A DNA stretch of 11,806 bases from Actinomycetes bacterium (GCA_023432005.1 JAEYVF010000016.1:1-11806); one strand, 5' to 3'; counted from the first letter of the stretch, positions 5,478-11,806 are shown. The notes: a model not told the origin generated them from the sequence alone. Made by a program: numbers and translations.

Positions 5478-6683
5478 ATGCGCAGGGCGGGACTCGTGGC
5501 GGCCGGCATCACCGTGCTGTTCGCGTCCTCCGGGTGCGCCGTGTGGGACGACCTCGAGGAGCACGAGCGCCAGGAGGTCGACGCCGAGTCGTTCTACGTC
5601 GTGCCCGACCCGCTGCCGACGGGGGAGCCGGGCGACGTCATCCGCACGCTCGCGATCGAGACGGCGCCTGCGGGTTCCCGCGCCTGGCGCGTGCTCTACC
5701 ACTCGCGCGACCTCGCGGGCGACGACATCGCCGTCTCGGGCACGGTCGTCGTGCCGACGCGCGATGCCCCCGACGGCGGTTGGCCGGTCATCGCGTGGGC
5801 GCACCCGACCACGGGGGCCGTCGCGCGATGCGGGCCGTCGTCGGGCTTCGCGCCGCTCGACCTCATCGAGGGCATGGACGACCTGCTCGAGGACGGCTTC
5901 GCGATCGCGGCGACCGACTACCCGGGGCTCGGCGCACCCGGCGCCTCGTCGTACCTCCTCGGGGAGGTCGAGGGCAAGGCGGTGCTCGACTCGGTGCGCG
6001 CCGCACGGGCGCTCGACGGCGTCGACCTCTCCGCGGACGTGTCGTTCTGGGGGCACTCGCAAGGCGGGCAGGCGGCCCTCTTCGCGGCCCAGCTCGCGGC
6101 TGACTACGCCCCGGAGCTGCGGCCCGTGACCGCCGCGGTCGCGGCCCCCGCGGCCGACCTCGCCTCGCTCCTCGACGCCGACATCGGCGACGTGTCGGGA
6201 GTCACGATCGCGGCCTACGCCTTCACGGCGTATCAGGCGGCCTACGCCCCGACGCATCCGGGGCTCGCGCTCGCCGACATCCTGACGCCGGCGGCGGCCG
6301 AGGCGGCCCCGAAGATGGCGCAGTTGTGCCTCTTCGGCGAGAACAGCGAGCTGCACGCGCTCGCCGGTCCGCTCGTGGGCGGCTTCCTCGCGGCCGACCC
6401 CGCCACGACCGCGCCGTGGTCGCGGTTCCTCGCCGAGAACACCCCGGGCGCCTCGAGCTTCGGGGTGCCCGTGCTCGTGCTGCAGGGCGGCGCCGACGCG
6501 CTCGTGCGGCCCACCTCGACCGCCGACTTCGTGAGCCGGATGTGCGCCGACGGTCAGCGCGTCGCGCTCGCGGAGTACCCCACCGCGACCCACGCCACGA
6601 TCGTCATCCAGTCGCTGCCGGATGTGCGCGCGTGGTTCGCGGCGGCCGCGACGGGAGCGACCTCGCGTCAGCCGTGCGCGTGA
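5478..6683 (+). CDS. Exported secretory-lipase-like alpha/beta hydrolase
   Basis: Serine esterase/lipase of the alpha/beta-hydrolase fold, most like the actinobacterial secretory lipase group that acts on acyl esters outside the cytoplasm. The 401-residue product has a Sec-type signal (MRRAGLVAAGITVLFASSGC). Cys20 could be a lipid anchor, but Ser rather than Leu at -3 makes the lipobox atypical. The mature N-terminus carries FYVVPDPLPTGEPGDVIR (39-56), a common opening in this family. The nucleophile motif is GHSQGG at 192-197 (Ser194). Asp340 in LVLQGGADALV and His372 in PTATHATIV complete a likely triad. ATDYPGLG (145-152) is the typical loop before the nucleophile helix. The transcript appears leaderless. 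The gene ends 5 nt from the convergent GH15 gene. True substrate is unknown. Confidence 0.85.
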   Translation: MRRAGLVAAGITVLFASSGCAVWDDLEEHERQEVDAESFYVVPDPLPTGEPGDVIRTLAIETAPAGSRAWRVLYHSRDLAGDDIAVSGTVVVPTRDAPDGGWPVIAWAHPTTGAVARCGPSSGFAPLDLIEGMDDLLEDGFAIAATDYPGLGAPGASSYLLGEVEGKAVLDSVRAARALDGVDLSADVSFWGHSQGGQAALFAAQLAADYAPELRPVTAAVAAPAADLASLLDADIGDVSGVTIAAYAFTAYQAAYAPTHPGLALADILTPAAAEAAPKMAQLCLFGENSELHALAGPLVGGFLAADPATTAPWSRFLAENTPGASSFGVPVLVLQGGADALVRPTSTADFVSRMCADGQRVALAEYPTATHATIVIQSLPDVRAWFAAAATGATSRQPCA

Positions 6684-6688
6684 GGCGC

Positions 6689-8512
6689 TCAGTGCCCGGG
6701 CAGCGGCTCCTCGGCCGTGCGCGGCGTCGTGCGCGCGCCGCCGACGAGCGCGTCCGCGGCCCGGACGAGCGCGAGGTGCGAGAGCGCCTGCGGGGTGTTC
6801 CCCGCCTGACGGCCCGTCTCGACGTCGTACTCCTCCGAGAGCAGCCCGACGTCGTTCGCGACACCGCACGCCCGGTCCATGAGGCGCACCGCGTCGTCCG
6901 TCCGCCCCGAGGCCGCGTACTGCTCGACGAGCCAGAACGAGCACGCGATGAACGGATGCTCGTCGCCGGGCAGCCCGTCGACGCCCGAGGACGTGCGGTA
7001 GCGGCGCACGAGCCCATCGGCCATGAGGGTCGACTCGATGCGCTCGACCGTCGCGAGCATCCGGGGATCGTCGGGTTCGCAATAGCCGACCGTGGGAAGG
7101 GCGAGCAGCGAGGCGTCGACCTCGTCGCCGTCGTAGCTCTGCCGGAAGTGGCCGTCCGCGCTCACACCGTGCGTGTCGATCTCGTGACGCATCCGGTCGC
7201 GCAGCAGCTCCCAGCGGGTGAGGTCGCCCGAGAGACCGTGCTCGCGCACCGCGCGGATGGCGCGGTCGAGCGCCGCCCAGATCATGACGCGCGAGTGGGT
7301 GAAGAACCGCGGCTCACCGCGGATCTCCCAGATGCCGCGGTCCGGCTCGTCGATGTGGTCCACGAGGCGTGCCATGAGGGCTCGCTGCAAGGGCCAGGAG
7401 AACTCCGACTCCTCGAGCCCCGCCTCGCGCGCGACGTCGAGCGCGACCATGACCTCGCCGATCACGTCGGCCTGGTACTGGCCCGCCGCGGCGTTCCCGA
7501 CCCGCACGGGCCCCGCCCCCTGGTAGCCGGGAAGCGAGACGAGCTCGCGCTCCCACAGGTCGCGCTCGCCCGCGATCCCGTACATGATCTGCGTCTGGGC
7601 GGGGTCTCCCGCGATCGCGCGCAGCAGCCAACCGCGCCAGTGCTCGGCCATGCCGAGGAACCCGTGCGCGACGAACGCCTCGAGGGTGAGGGCCGCGTCG
7701 CGCAGCCACACGAAGCGGTAGTCTCAGTTGCGGCTGCCGCCGAAGTCCTCGGGGAGCGACGTCGTCGCGGCGGCGACGATGCCGCCCGTGTCACGATGGG
7801 TGAGGGCGCGCAGCACGAGCAGCGAGCGGAGCACCTCGTCGCCGTAGGGCGAGGGGGTCGAGATGCGCGACGACCACTCCCGCCACCACGTCGAGGTGCT
7901 CGCGAGCGCCTCGTCGACGTCGATCGGGGGCGGCGGATCCTCCATCGACGGGAACCACGTGAGCACGAGGTCGCGCGAGCGGCCCGCGGTCACCGTGAAG
8001 GTGCCGCGGTGCACGTGGTCCGCGGCCCGCACCGCCGCGCCGCGCAGCACCACCGCGTCGGGGCCCGCGATCGCGACGAGCGTGTCGGTGCCGAGATCCG
8101 TGCGTCGGCGCACCCACGGCACGGCCCGCGCGTAGTCGAAGCGGATGCGCAGCTCCTGCTGGAAACGCACGGCGCCCGTCACGCCGCGCACCCGTCGCAC
8201 GAGGTCGGTGCGTCGCGGGCCGAGCTGCCCCGTGACGGCGAGCGCGTCCACGACCTCGGCGACCCCGTCGGCGGTCTGCCACCGCGTGACGAGCGTGAAG
8301 GTGCCGTCGTCGTACCGACGTGTTGCGCGGGCGTCCGGGTCGACGGGACGCACGCTCCACGCGCCGTGACCCTCGTCGCCGAGGAGGGCGCCGAACATCG
8401 ACGGGGAGTCGAACCGCGGCATGCAGAGCCAGTCGATCGAACCCCCGCGCGAGACGAGCGCCGCGGTGCGCGCGTCGCTCAGAAGGGCGTAGTCCTCGAT
8501 GCGTGAGGTCAT
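6689..8512 (-). pseudogene. GH15 glucoamylase/trehalase-like glycoside hydrolase, interrupted by one in-frame TGA
   Basis: The full frame spans 607 codons, the usual size of actinobacterial GH15 proteins, which hydrolyse alpha-glucosidic bonds (glucoamylase or trehalase activity). The N-terminal beta-sandwich domain opens with the family signature MTSRIEDYALLSDARTAALV and GSIDWLCMPRFDSP. Codon 263 (7724-7726, plus-strand TCA) reads TGA within GGSRN-stop-DYRFVWLRDA, where the family has Trp (RNWDYR). The same frame then continues intact for 344 codons through MYGIAGERDL (310-319), GIWEIRGEPRFFTHS (393-407, Glu396 the likely general acid) and LSEEYDVETG (558-567, Glu560/561 the likely general base). 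Both catalytic glutamates therefore lie after the stop, so the 262-residue product should be inactive. One G-to-A change restores it. TGA ends most other genes here, so it is not reassigned. The start is supported by a GAGAAT -10 seven nt upstream (leaderless). Sequencing error is the main alternative to a genuine recent pseudogene. Confidence 0.88.
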
Positions 8513-8562
8513 CGTGCCGATTCTCTCAAGCCGCTACAAGCCTCGCCGGTTAGCGTGTCGTC
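8513..8562. promoter_or_regulatory. 50-bp divergent promoter region between GH15 and G6PDH genes
   Basis: Two opposed -10 elements are visible: GAGAAT on the minus strand (8520-8525, 7 nt before the GH15 ATG) and TAGCGT on the plus strand (8551-8556, 6 nt before the G6PDH ATG). Only 25 bp separate them, so their -35 zones and polymerase footprints must overlap. Between them lies a direct repeat CAAGCC (8527-8532 and 8537-8542) at a 10-bp period, one helical turn, a possible site for a shared regulator. Confidence 0.5.
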
Positions 8563-9933
8563 ATGGCGCACACGGCGAGCCTCGTGATCATCGGAGCGTC
8601 GGGGGACCTCGCCTCCCGACTGCTGCTCCCCGCGCTCGGCGAGCTGCTCCACGAGGATACGGGGAGGCGCATCGAGCTCATCGGAGCCGGCTCGTCGGCC
8701 ATGGACGACTCCCGGTGGCACGAGCTCGTGACGAAGGCGTTCTCGACGGCGGATGCCGACGACGCCCTCGACCGCGTCGAGCTCGGCCCCTATGTCGCCG
8801 TCGACGCCTCGACCGCGGACGGCATCCGTCGGCTCGTCTCCGCCGCGCACGGGGACAGGATCGTGCTGTACTTCGCCGTGCCGCCCGCGGTCGCGCTCGC
8901 GGCGTGCGAGTCGCTCAGCCCCTCCGACCTCCCGGCGGGCACGGTGCTCGCCCTCGAGAAGCCCTTCGGAAGCGACCGCGGGAGCGCCGCGCATCTCAAC
9001 GACGTGCTGCACGGGCTCGTCGACGAGCGCCGGGTCTTCCGCGTCGACCACTTCCTCGGGCGGTCGACCGTGCTCAACATCATCGGCGCGCGCACCGCCA
9101 ACCGCCTCTTCGAGCCCATCTGGTCCGCGGACGACGTCGAGGCCGTCGACATCCGGTTCGACGAGTCGCTCGCCCTCGAGGGCCGCGCCGGATACTACGA
9201 CCGGGCCGGGGCGCTCGTCGACATGATCCAGAGCCACCTGCTGCAGGTGCTCGCGATCGTCGCCATGGAGGCGCCCGCGTCGCTCGACGAGGCGGACCTG
9301 CGTGACGCGACGACCGCAGCCCTTCGGGCGACGCGCATCCGCGACGACGACCCCGTGCGGTTCTCGCGGCGCGCGCGGTACACGGCGGGAGAGATCGACG
9401 GCCGCGCCCTGCCGTCGTACGTCGACGAGCCCGGGGTCGATCCGGGCCGGGGAACCGAGACGCTCGCCGAGCTCGAGTGCGAGGTGCGCACCTCGCGGTG
9501 GGCCGGGGTGCCCTTCACTCTCCGGTCGGGCAAGGCTCTCGGCGACCCGACGACGGAGGTCGCCATCCGCTTGCGGCCCGTGCGCCACCTCCCCGTCGGG
9601 ATGTCGGGCGCGGCCCGAGCGAACGTGCTGCGCTTCTCGCTCGGCCCGGACCGCCTCACGATCGGGATCGACGTCAACGGGGGCGACGACCCCTTCGAGC
9701 TGCAGCACGCCGAGCTCGAGGCCGACCTCGGCCTCGGGAGCCAGCGCGCCTACGCGGAGGTGCTCGCCGCGGTGCTCGACGGGGATCCCGCGCTGTCGGT
9801 GCGCGGGGACGCCGCGGAGGAGTGCTGGCGCATCGTCGAGCCGGCGCTCGCGGCCTGGTCCCGCGGCGAGGTGCCGCTCGACGAGTACCCCGCAGGATCG
9901 CACGGGCCGGAGGCGTGGGGGCGCCGACGCTAG
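8563..9933 (+). CDS. zwf: Glucose-6-phosphate dehydrogenase, divergent form
   Basis: NAD(P)-linked enzyme that oxidises glucose 6-phosphate to 6-phosphogluconolactone at the entry to the pentose phosphate pathway. The 456-residue product has the dinucleotide-binding motif GASGDLASR (11-19), EKPFG (132-136), RVDHFLGR (160-167), the catalytic-histidine segment DMIQSHLLQ (220-228, His225), and VPFTLRSGKAL with the second substrate-binding lysine. The 62-residue distance between His163 and His225 matches the family. Three usually conserved positions differ: Lys to Arg at 167 (family DHYLGK), Arg to Val at 219 (family RDM), and Asn to Ser at 224 (family QNH). It is also slightly short. It may be a second, specialised G6PDH paralog with altered kinetics. 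A -10 six nt before the ATG suggests a leaderless mRNA. It is divergent from the GH15 gene and may share regulation with it. A hairpin overlaps its TAG stop. Confidence 0.9.
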   Translation: MAHTASLVIIGASGDLASRLLLPALGELLHEDTGRRIELIGAGSSAMDDSRWHELVTKAFSTADADDALDRVELGPYVAVDASTADGIRRLVSAAHGDRIVLYFAVPPAVALAACESLSPSDLPAGTVLALEKPFGSDRGSAAHLNDVLHGLVDERRVFRVDHFLGRSTVLNIIGARTANRLFEPIWSADDVEAVDIRFDESLALEGRAGYYDRAGALVDMIQSHLLQVLAIVAMEAPASLDEADLRDATTAALRATRIRDDDPVRFSRRARYTAGEIDGRALPSYVDEPGVDPGRGTETLAELECEVRTSRWAGVPFTLRSGKALGDPTTEVAIRLRPVRHLPVGMSGAARANVLRFSLGPDRLTIGIDVNGGDDPFELQHAELEADLGLGSQRAYAEVLAAVLDGDPALSVRGDAAEECWRIVEPALAAWSRGEVPLDEYPAGSHGPEAWGRRR

Positions 9934-9941
9934 TCGGCGCC
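9920..9941. terminator. Bidirectional hairpin at the zwf / DUF5302 convergence
   Basis: GGCGCCGAC (9920-9928) pairs perfectly with GTCGGCGCC (9933-9941) around a GCTA loop; the TAG stop of zwf falls at 9931-9933, in the loop and first base of the stem. It lies 8 nt before the 3' end of the convergent DUF5302 gene. A symmetric 9-bp stem at a convergent junction fits a shared terminator, although no U-tract is present on either side. Confidence 0.6.
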
Positions 9942-9949
9942 GTCGGGGG

Positions 9950-10132
9950 TCAGCCCGACTTGCGGCGGAACTCCCGCTTGCCGCCCGCCCGATTGTGCGC
10001 TTCGTGGACGGATCCCTCGCCCTGCAGCTGGCCGGGCCGGTCGTGCGACTGCTGCTTCTTGCGCTCGAGGGCCTCGCGGAACTTCTTCTTCATGTCCTCG
10101 GATGCGGCGCCGGGCTTCTCGTCGGAACTCAT
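9950..10132 (-). CDS. DUF5302 family small protein
   Basis: Small actinobacterial protein of unknown function. The 60-residue product begins MSSDEKPGAASEDMKKKFREALERKK and ends VHEAHNRAGGKREFRRKSG. The KFREALERKK helix, the central Gly/Gln linker, the VHEAH motif and the basic FRRKSG end match the family as I know it. It is cytoplasmic, very basic and probably largely disordered, with one amphipathic helix near 14-26. The ATG at 10132 is chosen over longer in-frame readings because a minus-strand TATGCT (10139-10144) lies 6 nt before it, giving another leaderless transcript, and because this is the normal family length. It converges on zwf across a hairpin and diverges from the exported gene at 10179. 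Confidence 0.85.
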   Translation of the reverse strand: MSSDEKPGAASEDMKKKFREALERKKQQSHDRPGQLQGEGSVHEAHNRAGGKREFRRKSG

Positions 10133-10178
10133 CCCGTCAGCATAGGCCGCATGGTCGCCCGAGGGACACAATGGCGGC
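10133..10178. promoter_or_regulatory. 46-bp divergent promoter region (DUF5302 / exported protein B1)
   Basis: Minus-strand TATGCT (10139-10144) precedes the DUF5302 ATG by 6 nt. Plus-strand CACAAT (10167-10172) precedes the ATG at 10179 by 6 nt. Both genes should be leaderless, and the two core promoters are back to back, 22 bp apart. Confidence 0.5.
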
Positions 10179-10778
10179 ATGCGACGGAGCGAGCGGATCC
10201 TCGGATGGGCGGGCGCCGTGCTCGTGTCCGCCGCCGTCGCGGCGGTCACGGCGATCCTCGTCGTGAACGGAGGCCGTGTCGCGCCCGACACCCGGTCGGT
10301 CGCGCTCGTGCCCGCCGACATCGCGTGGACCGTGTACCTGCACTGCTCGATCCAGGCCGACACGACCCTCACGCTCGAGGGGGCGGTCGCGATCGAGCAG
10401 GAGCGCGACATCATGCGCATCTCGGTCATCGACTCGCCGGCACCCGCCGAGGACGTCACGAGGTACGAGGGCCTCGTGAACGACTGCCTTGCGGCCTACC
10501 CCGCCGAGGATCCGGCCGAGATCGACTACACGGGCGAGCGCATCGACGCGGACGCGGAGCGCCTGCTCGTCTACGACGTCGCCTATCGCTGGCTCCAGCC
10601 CTGCCTCGCCGGCCACGGCGTCCCCCTCACCGTCGTGCCCGGCGTCCGCGACTACCTGGGCGAGCTCCGGTGGCCCTGGAACGACGTCTACGGGTTCCCG
10701 CCCGACGCCGAGCGTTTCGACGACTTCGTGCGGGCCCGCATCGATTGCGGATCCGGTCATGAGCCGTACGGTCCGTGA
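10179..10778 (+). CDS. Exported or membrane-anchored four-cysteine protein, unknown function (paralog B1)
   Basis: I do not recognise a family. The 199-residue product starts MRRSER, has one hydrophobic segment at about 9-29 (signal anchor or uncleaved signal), and a predicted extracytoplasmic domain with exactly four cysteines at 56, 103, 142 and 190, all conserved in the next gene. Landmarks are WTVYLHC (50-56), VNDCLAAY (100-107), RWLQPCLAGHG (137-147), RDYLGELRWPWNDVYG (157-172) and RIDCGSGHEPY (187-197). Even cysteine number and conservation suggest two disulfides. It lies 27 nt upstream of its paralog. A -10 sits 6 nt before the ATG, so its own promoter is likely and the mRNA leaderless. 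No catalytic motif is seen; a cell-envelope role is inferred from topology only. Confidence 0.8.
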   Translation: MRRSERILGWAGAVLVSAAVAAVTAILVVNGGRVAPDTRSVALVPADIAWTVYLHCSIQADTTLTLEGAVAIEQERDIMRISVIDSPAPAEDVTRYEGLVNDCLAAYPAEDPAEIDYTGERIDADAERLLVYDVAYRWLQPCLAGHGVPLTVVPGVRDYLGELRWPWNDVYGFPPDAERFDDFVRARIDCGSGHEPYGP

Positions 10779-10793
10779 AGCGGCGACCGGGCG

Positions 10794-10799
10794 CAGAAT
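10794..10799 (+). promoter_or_regulatory. -10 element for paralog B2
   Basis: CAGAAT is followed by 6 nt and the ATG at 10806. It aligns with CACAAT before paralog B1 at the same distance, and the flanking bases and first codons are also alike, so this promoter looks like a duplicate of the B1 promoter. Confidence 0.45.
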
Positions 10800-10805
10800 G
10801 ACGGT

Positions 10806-11393
10806 ATGCGGCGCAGCGAGCGGCTCACGATGTGGGGCGGTGCGGTGCTCGTCCTCGGGGCGACGGCGGCCGTCGTCGCGCTCGCGATCGCGAACGGATC
10901 GCGGCCCTCGACCGCGGGCCAGCCAGATGGCTTCCCGCCGGATGTCATGTGGGCGATCCTCGATCACTGCGACCCCGAGGACGACGAGCGCTCGCGGCGG
11001 ATCGAGGGCTGGTACATCGACTTCGTGGGCGAGACCCTCCACGTCGAGGTCCAGGAGCCGAGCCGGCGCACCGAGGAGGCGGCCGCGTACGTGCGGGAGG
11101 TGAACGACTGCCTCGCCGACTACCGCATCGAGCGCGCGCAGTACGACTACCTCGCACCCCGGATCACGACGCGGGCGGATCGGCTGCTCGCCTTCGAGGT
11201 CGCGAACCGCTGGCTCATCCCGTGCGTCGCGAAGCACCATGCGCTGACGGATTTCCGCCGGAGCCTCTCCGACTACCTCGACGTCGAGCGCGCGCCGTGG
11301 TTCGAGTTCTACGGGCTCGCGGGGGTGGAGTTCGACGACATGCTCGCGGCGCGGGTCGCGTGCGGCGTGAGCTCGCAGCCGTATGAGCTGTGA
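10806..11393 (+). CDS. Exported or membrane-anchored four-cysteine protein, unknown function (paralog B2)
   Basis: The 195-residue product is a clear tandem paralog of the upstream gene. It has the same MRRSER start, a hydrophobic segment at about 10-29, and four cysteines at 55, 102, 140 and 186, whose spacing (47, 38, 46) nearly repeats that of the upstream copy (47, 39, 48). Shared blocks are VNDCLADY (99-106), NRWLIPCVAKHH (134-145), SDYLDVERAPWFEFYG (155-170) and VACGVSSQPY (184-193). Between blocks the two have diverged substantially, so the duplication is not recent or the copies have specialised. Upstream sequence including the -10 is also similar. Function is unknown. It is the last gene before the pnp leader; no convincing terminator is seen between them. 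Confidence 0.8.
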   Translation: MRRSERLTMWGGAVLVLGATAAVVALAIANGSRPSTAGQPDGFPPDVMWAILDHCDPEDDERSRRIEGWYIDFVGETLHVEVQEPSRRTEEAAAYVREVNDCLADYRIERAQYDYLAPRITTRADRLLAFEVANRWLIPCVAKHHALTDFRRSLSDYLDVERAPWFEFYGLAGVEFDDMLAARVACGVSSQPYEL

Positions 11394-11469
11394 GAGGCGG
11401 CGGCGCACGCTCGCGGGATGGCGCGGCGCGCGGATGAGAGCGTTCCTCGCCCCGCGCAGGGCCTGCTGA

Positions 11470-11475
11470 TAGGCT
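11470..11475 (+). promoter_or_regulatory. Candidate -10 element for pnp
   Basis: TAGGCT fits TANNNT and matches the TAGGAT and TAGGTT elements elsewhere in the window. Transcription from about 11482 would give a leader of roughly 230 nt before the pnp start. The -35 is not recognisable. Confidence 0.45.
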
Positions 11476-11481
11476 TGCCCA

Positions 11482-11714
11482 GGTCGCCATCCGGCGACTT
11501 CTCCGCCGAGCACCGATTCGGCGGAGGTTGAAACGGAGCAGGCCGGCACGAAGCTGGTCACCGGTGGTGGTTCTCCGAACGCGGAGTCGGAGCCCTTCTA
11601 CTGTTGACCAGATCCAGGCGGCCGGCGCGCGGAACTGCGCGCGTCACGCCCTTCCTGCCCGCTCCTGCTCCGATGTATTGCCGTGCGAATCGCGGCAGCA
11701 AGGAGTAAGACCTC
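11482..11714 (+). promoter_or_regulatory. Structured 5' leader of pnp, candidate Actino-pnp RNA
   Basis: This gene-free stretch holds several stems in order. The first is a perfect 9-bp hairpin (11501-11509 with 11518-11526). The second is a nested long arm formed by GCCGGC 11542-11547 with 11621-11626, CTGGTCA 11554-11560 with TGACCAG 11605-11611, and a terminal CTCCG/CGGAG hairpin with AACG loop (11573-11586). The third is a bulged hairpin (11679-11697) directly before the Shine-Dalgarno AAGGAG at 11700-11705. A conserved Actino-pnp RNA class is known from presumed 5' leaders of actinobacterial pnp genes; I assign this by position and structure, not by matching a consensus. A feedback role through RNA processing by PNPase is inference. 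Confidence 0.6.
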
Positions 11715-11806
11715 GTGGAAGGCCCCGAGATCAAGTTCGCCGAAGCCGTTCTGGACAACGGCAAGTTCGGCACCCGCACCATCCGTTTCGAGACCGGTCG
11801 TCTCGC
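11715..11806 (+). CDS. pnp: Polyribonucleotide nucleotidyltransferase (PNPase), N-terminal part only
   Basis: PNPase is a trimeric 3'-5' phosphorolytic exoribonuclease in RNA decay. Only the first 30 codons are in the window. They read VEGPEIKFAEAVLDNGKFGT and continue TRTIRFETGRL, the standard beginning of the first RNase PH-like domain, in which the ETGRL stretch is highly typical. The start is GTG at 11715, supported by AAGGAG at 11700-11705, nine nt upstream. The gene runs off the right edge of the window. Its partner in the classical arrangement, rpsO, is at the far left edge, so this pnp must rely on its own promoter. Confidence 0.93.
   Translation, partial: MEGPEIKFAEAVLDNGKFGTRTIRFETGRL

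Noticed and set aside
5187..7082. 631-codon minus-strand open frame
   Set aside because: Low-complexity Arg-rich translation antisense to the FMN reductase and lipase genes, with no recognisable motif; a GC-bias artefact.
6689..7711. Separate gene starting at GTG 7711 for the second half of GH15
   Set aside because: It would start within the conserved RNWDYRFVWLRD block, has no RBS or promoter, and would lack the N-terminal domain. It is better read as the remainder of one interrupted gene.
7724..7726. Selenocysteine or reassigned TGA codon
   Set aside because: The family residue is Trp, not Cys or Sec, I see no evident SECIS-like element, and TGA terminates most neighbouring genes, including the overlapping stop/start at 4804-4807.
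6326..8506. 726-codon plus-strand open frame opposite the lipase and GH15 genes
   Set aside because: It is Arg/Ala/His-rich with no domain and mirrors the third-position GC bias of the real minus-strand gene. It is an antisense shadow.
10137..11561. 474-codon minus-strand frame opposite the B1/B2 paralogs
   Set aside because: Composition is typical of an antisense shadow, while the plus-strand frames are two mutually homologous proteins.
1..11806. Defence system, CRISPR, prophage or insertion sequence
   Set aside because: I found no repeat-spacer array, transposase, integrase, recombinase, nuclease or toxin/antitoxin signature. The unknown proteins are exported and cysteine-bearing, which does not by itself indicate defence.

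Overview
The window reads as chromosome of a high-GC Actinomycetota (Actinobacteria). The evidence is strong G/C preference at third codon positions, -10 elements of the form TANNNT, several apparently leaderless genes, a DUF5302-type small protein, and a CE1758/CE1759-type flavin monooxygenase pair. A Microbacteriaceae-like host is my inference and cannot be proven from this sequence. The window opens with rpsO (ribosomal protein S15) and closes with the first 30 codons of pnp (polynucleotide phosphorylase). These two genes are classically adjacent. Here about 11.4 kb of accessory genes lie between them.

Layout, left to right: rpsO with a strong terminator hairpin; a translationally coupled pair of paralogous membrane-anchored, cysteine-containing exported proteins of unknown function (577-1611 and 1608-2393); a possible 39-residue Cys/His-rich small protein (2501-2620); an unrecognised 142-residue protein (2650-3078), convergent with and overlapping a thioredoxin gene (3071-3451, minus). 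Divergent from thioredoxin is an operon for a two-component flavin monooxygenase (3572-4807) and its FMN reductase (4804-5445). An exported secretory-lipase-like alpha/beta hydrolase follows (5478-6683). Next comes a minus-strand GH15 trehalase/glucoamylase-like gene broken by one in-frame TGA (6689-8512). It is divergent from a sequence-divergent glucose-6-phosphate dehydrogenase (8563-9933), which faces a DUF5302 gene (9950-10132, minus) across a hairpin. A second tandem pair of paralogous exported cysteine proteins (10179-10778 and 10806-11393) leads into the long structured leader of pnp.

Functional links: the monooxygenase and reductase form an evident pair in which the reductase supplies reduced FMN. 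The GH15 and G6PDH genes share a 50-bp divergent control region and could connect alpha-glucoside or trehalose breakdown to the pentose phosphate entry step, if the GH15 gene still works. The two exported paralog pairs have no recognisable function. Their conserved cysteines suggest disulfide-stabilised extracytoplasmic domains.

The observations most worth a second look are the single TGA at an invariant Trp codon of an otherwise intact GH15 gene, the recurring -10 element placed 6-7 nt before start codons (leaderless transcription), the two tandem paralog pairs (one of which appears to have duplicated its promoter), active-site substitutions in the G6PDH, and the nested RNA structure before pnp. 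I see no CRISPR array, IS element, tRNA or rRNA.
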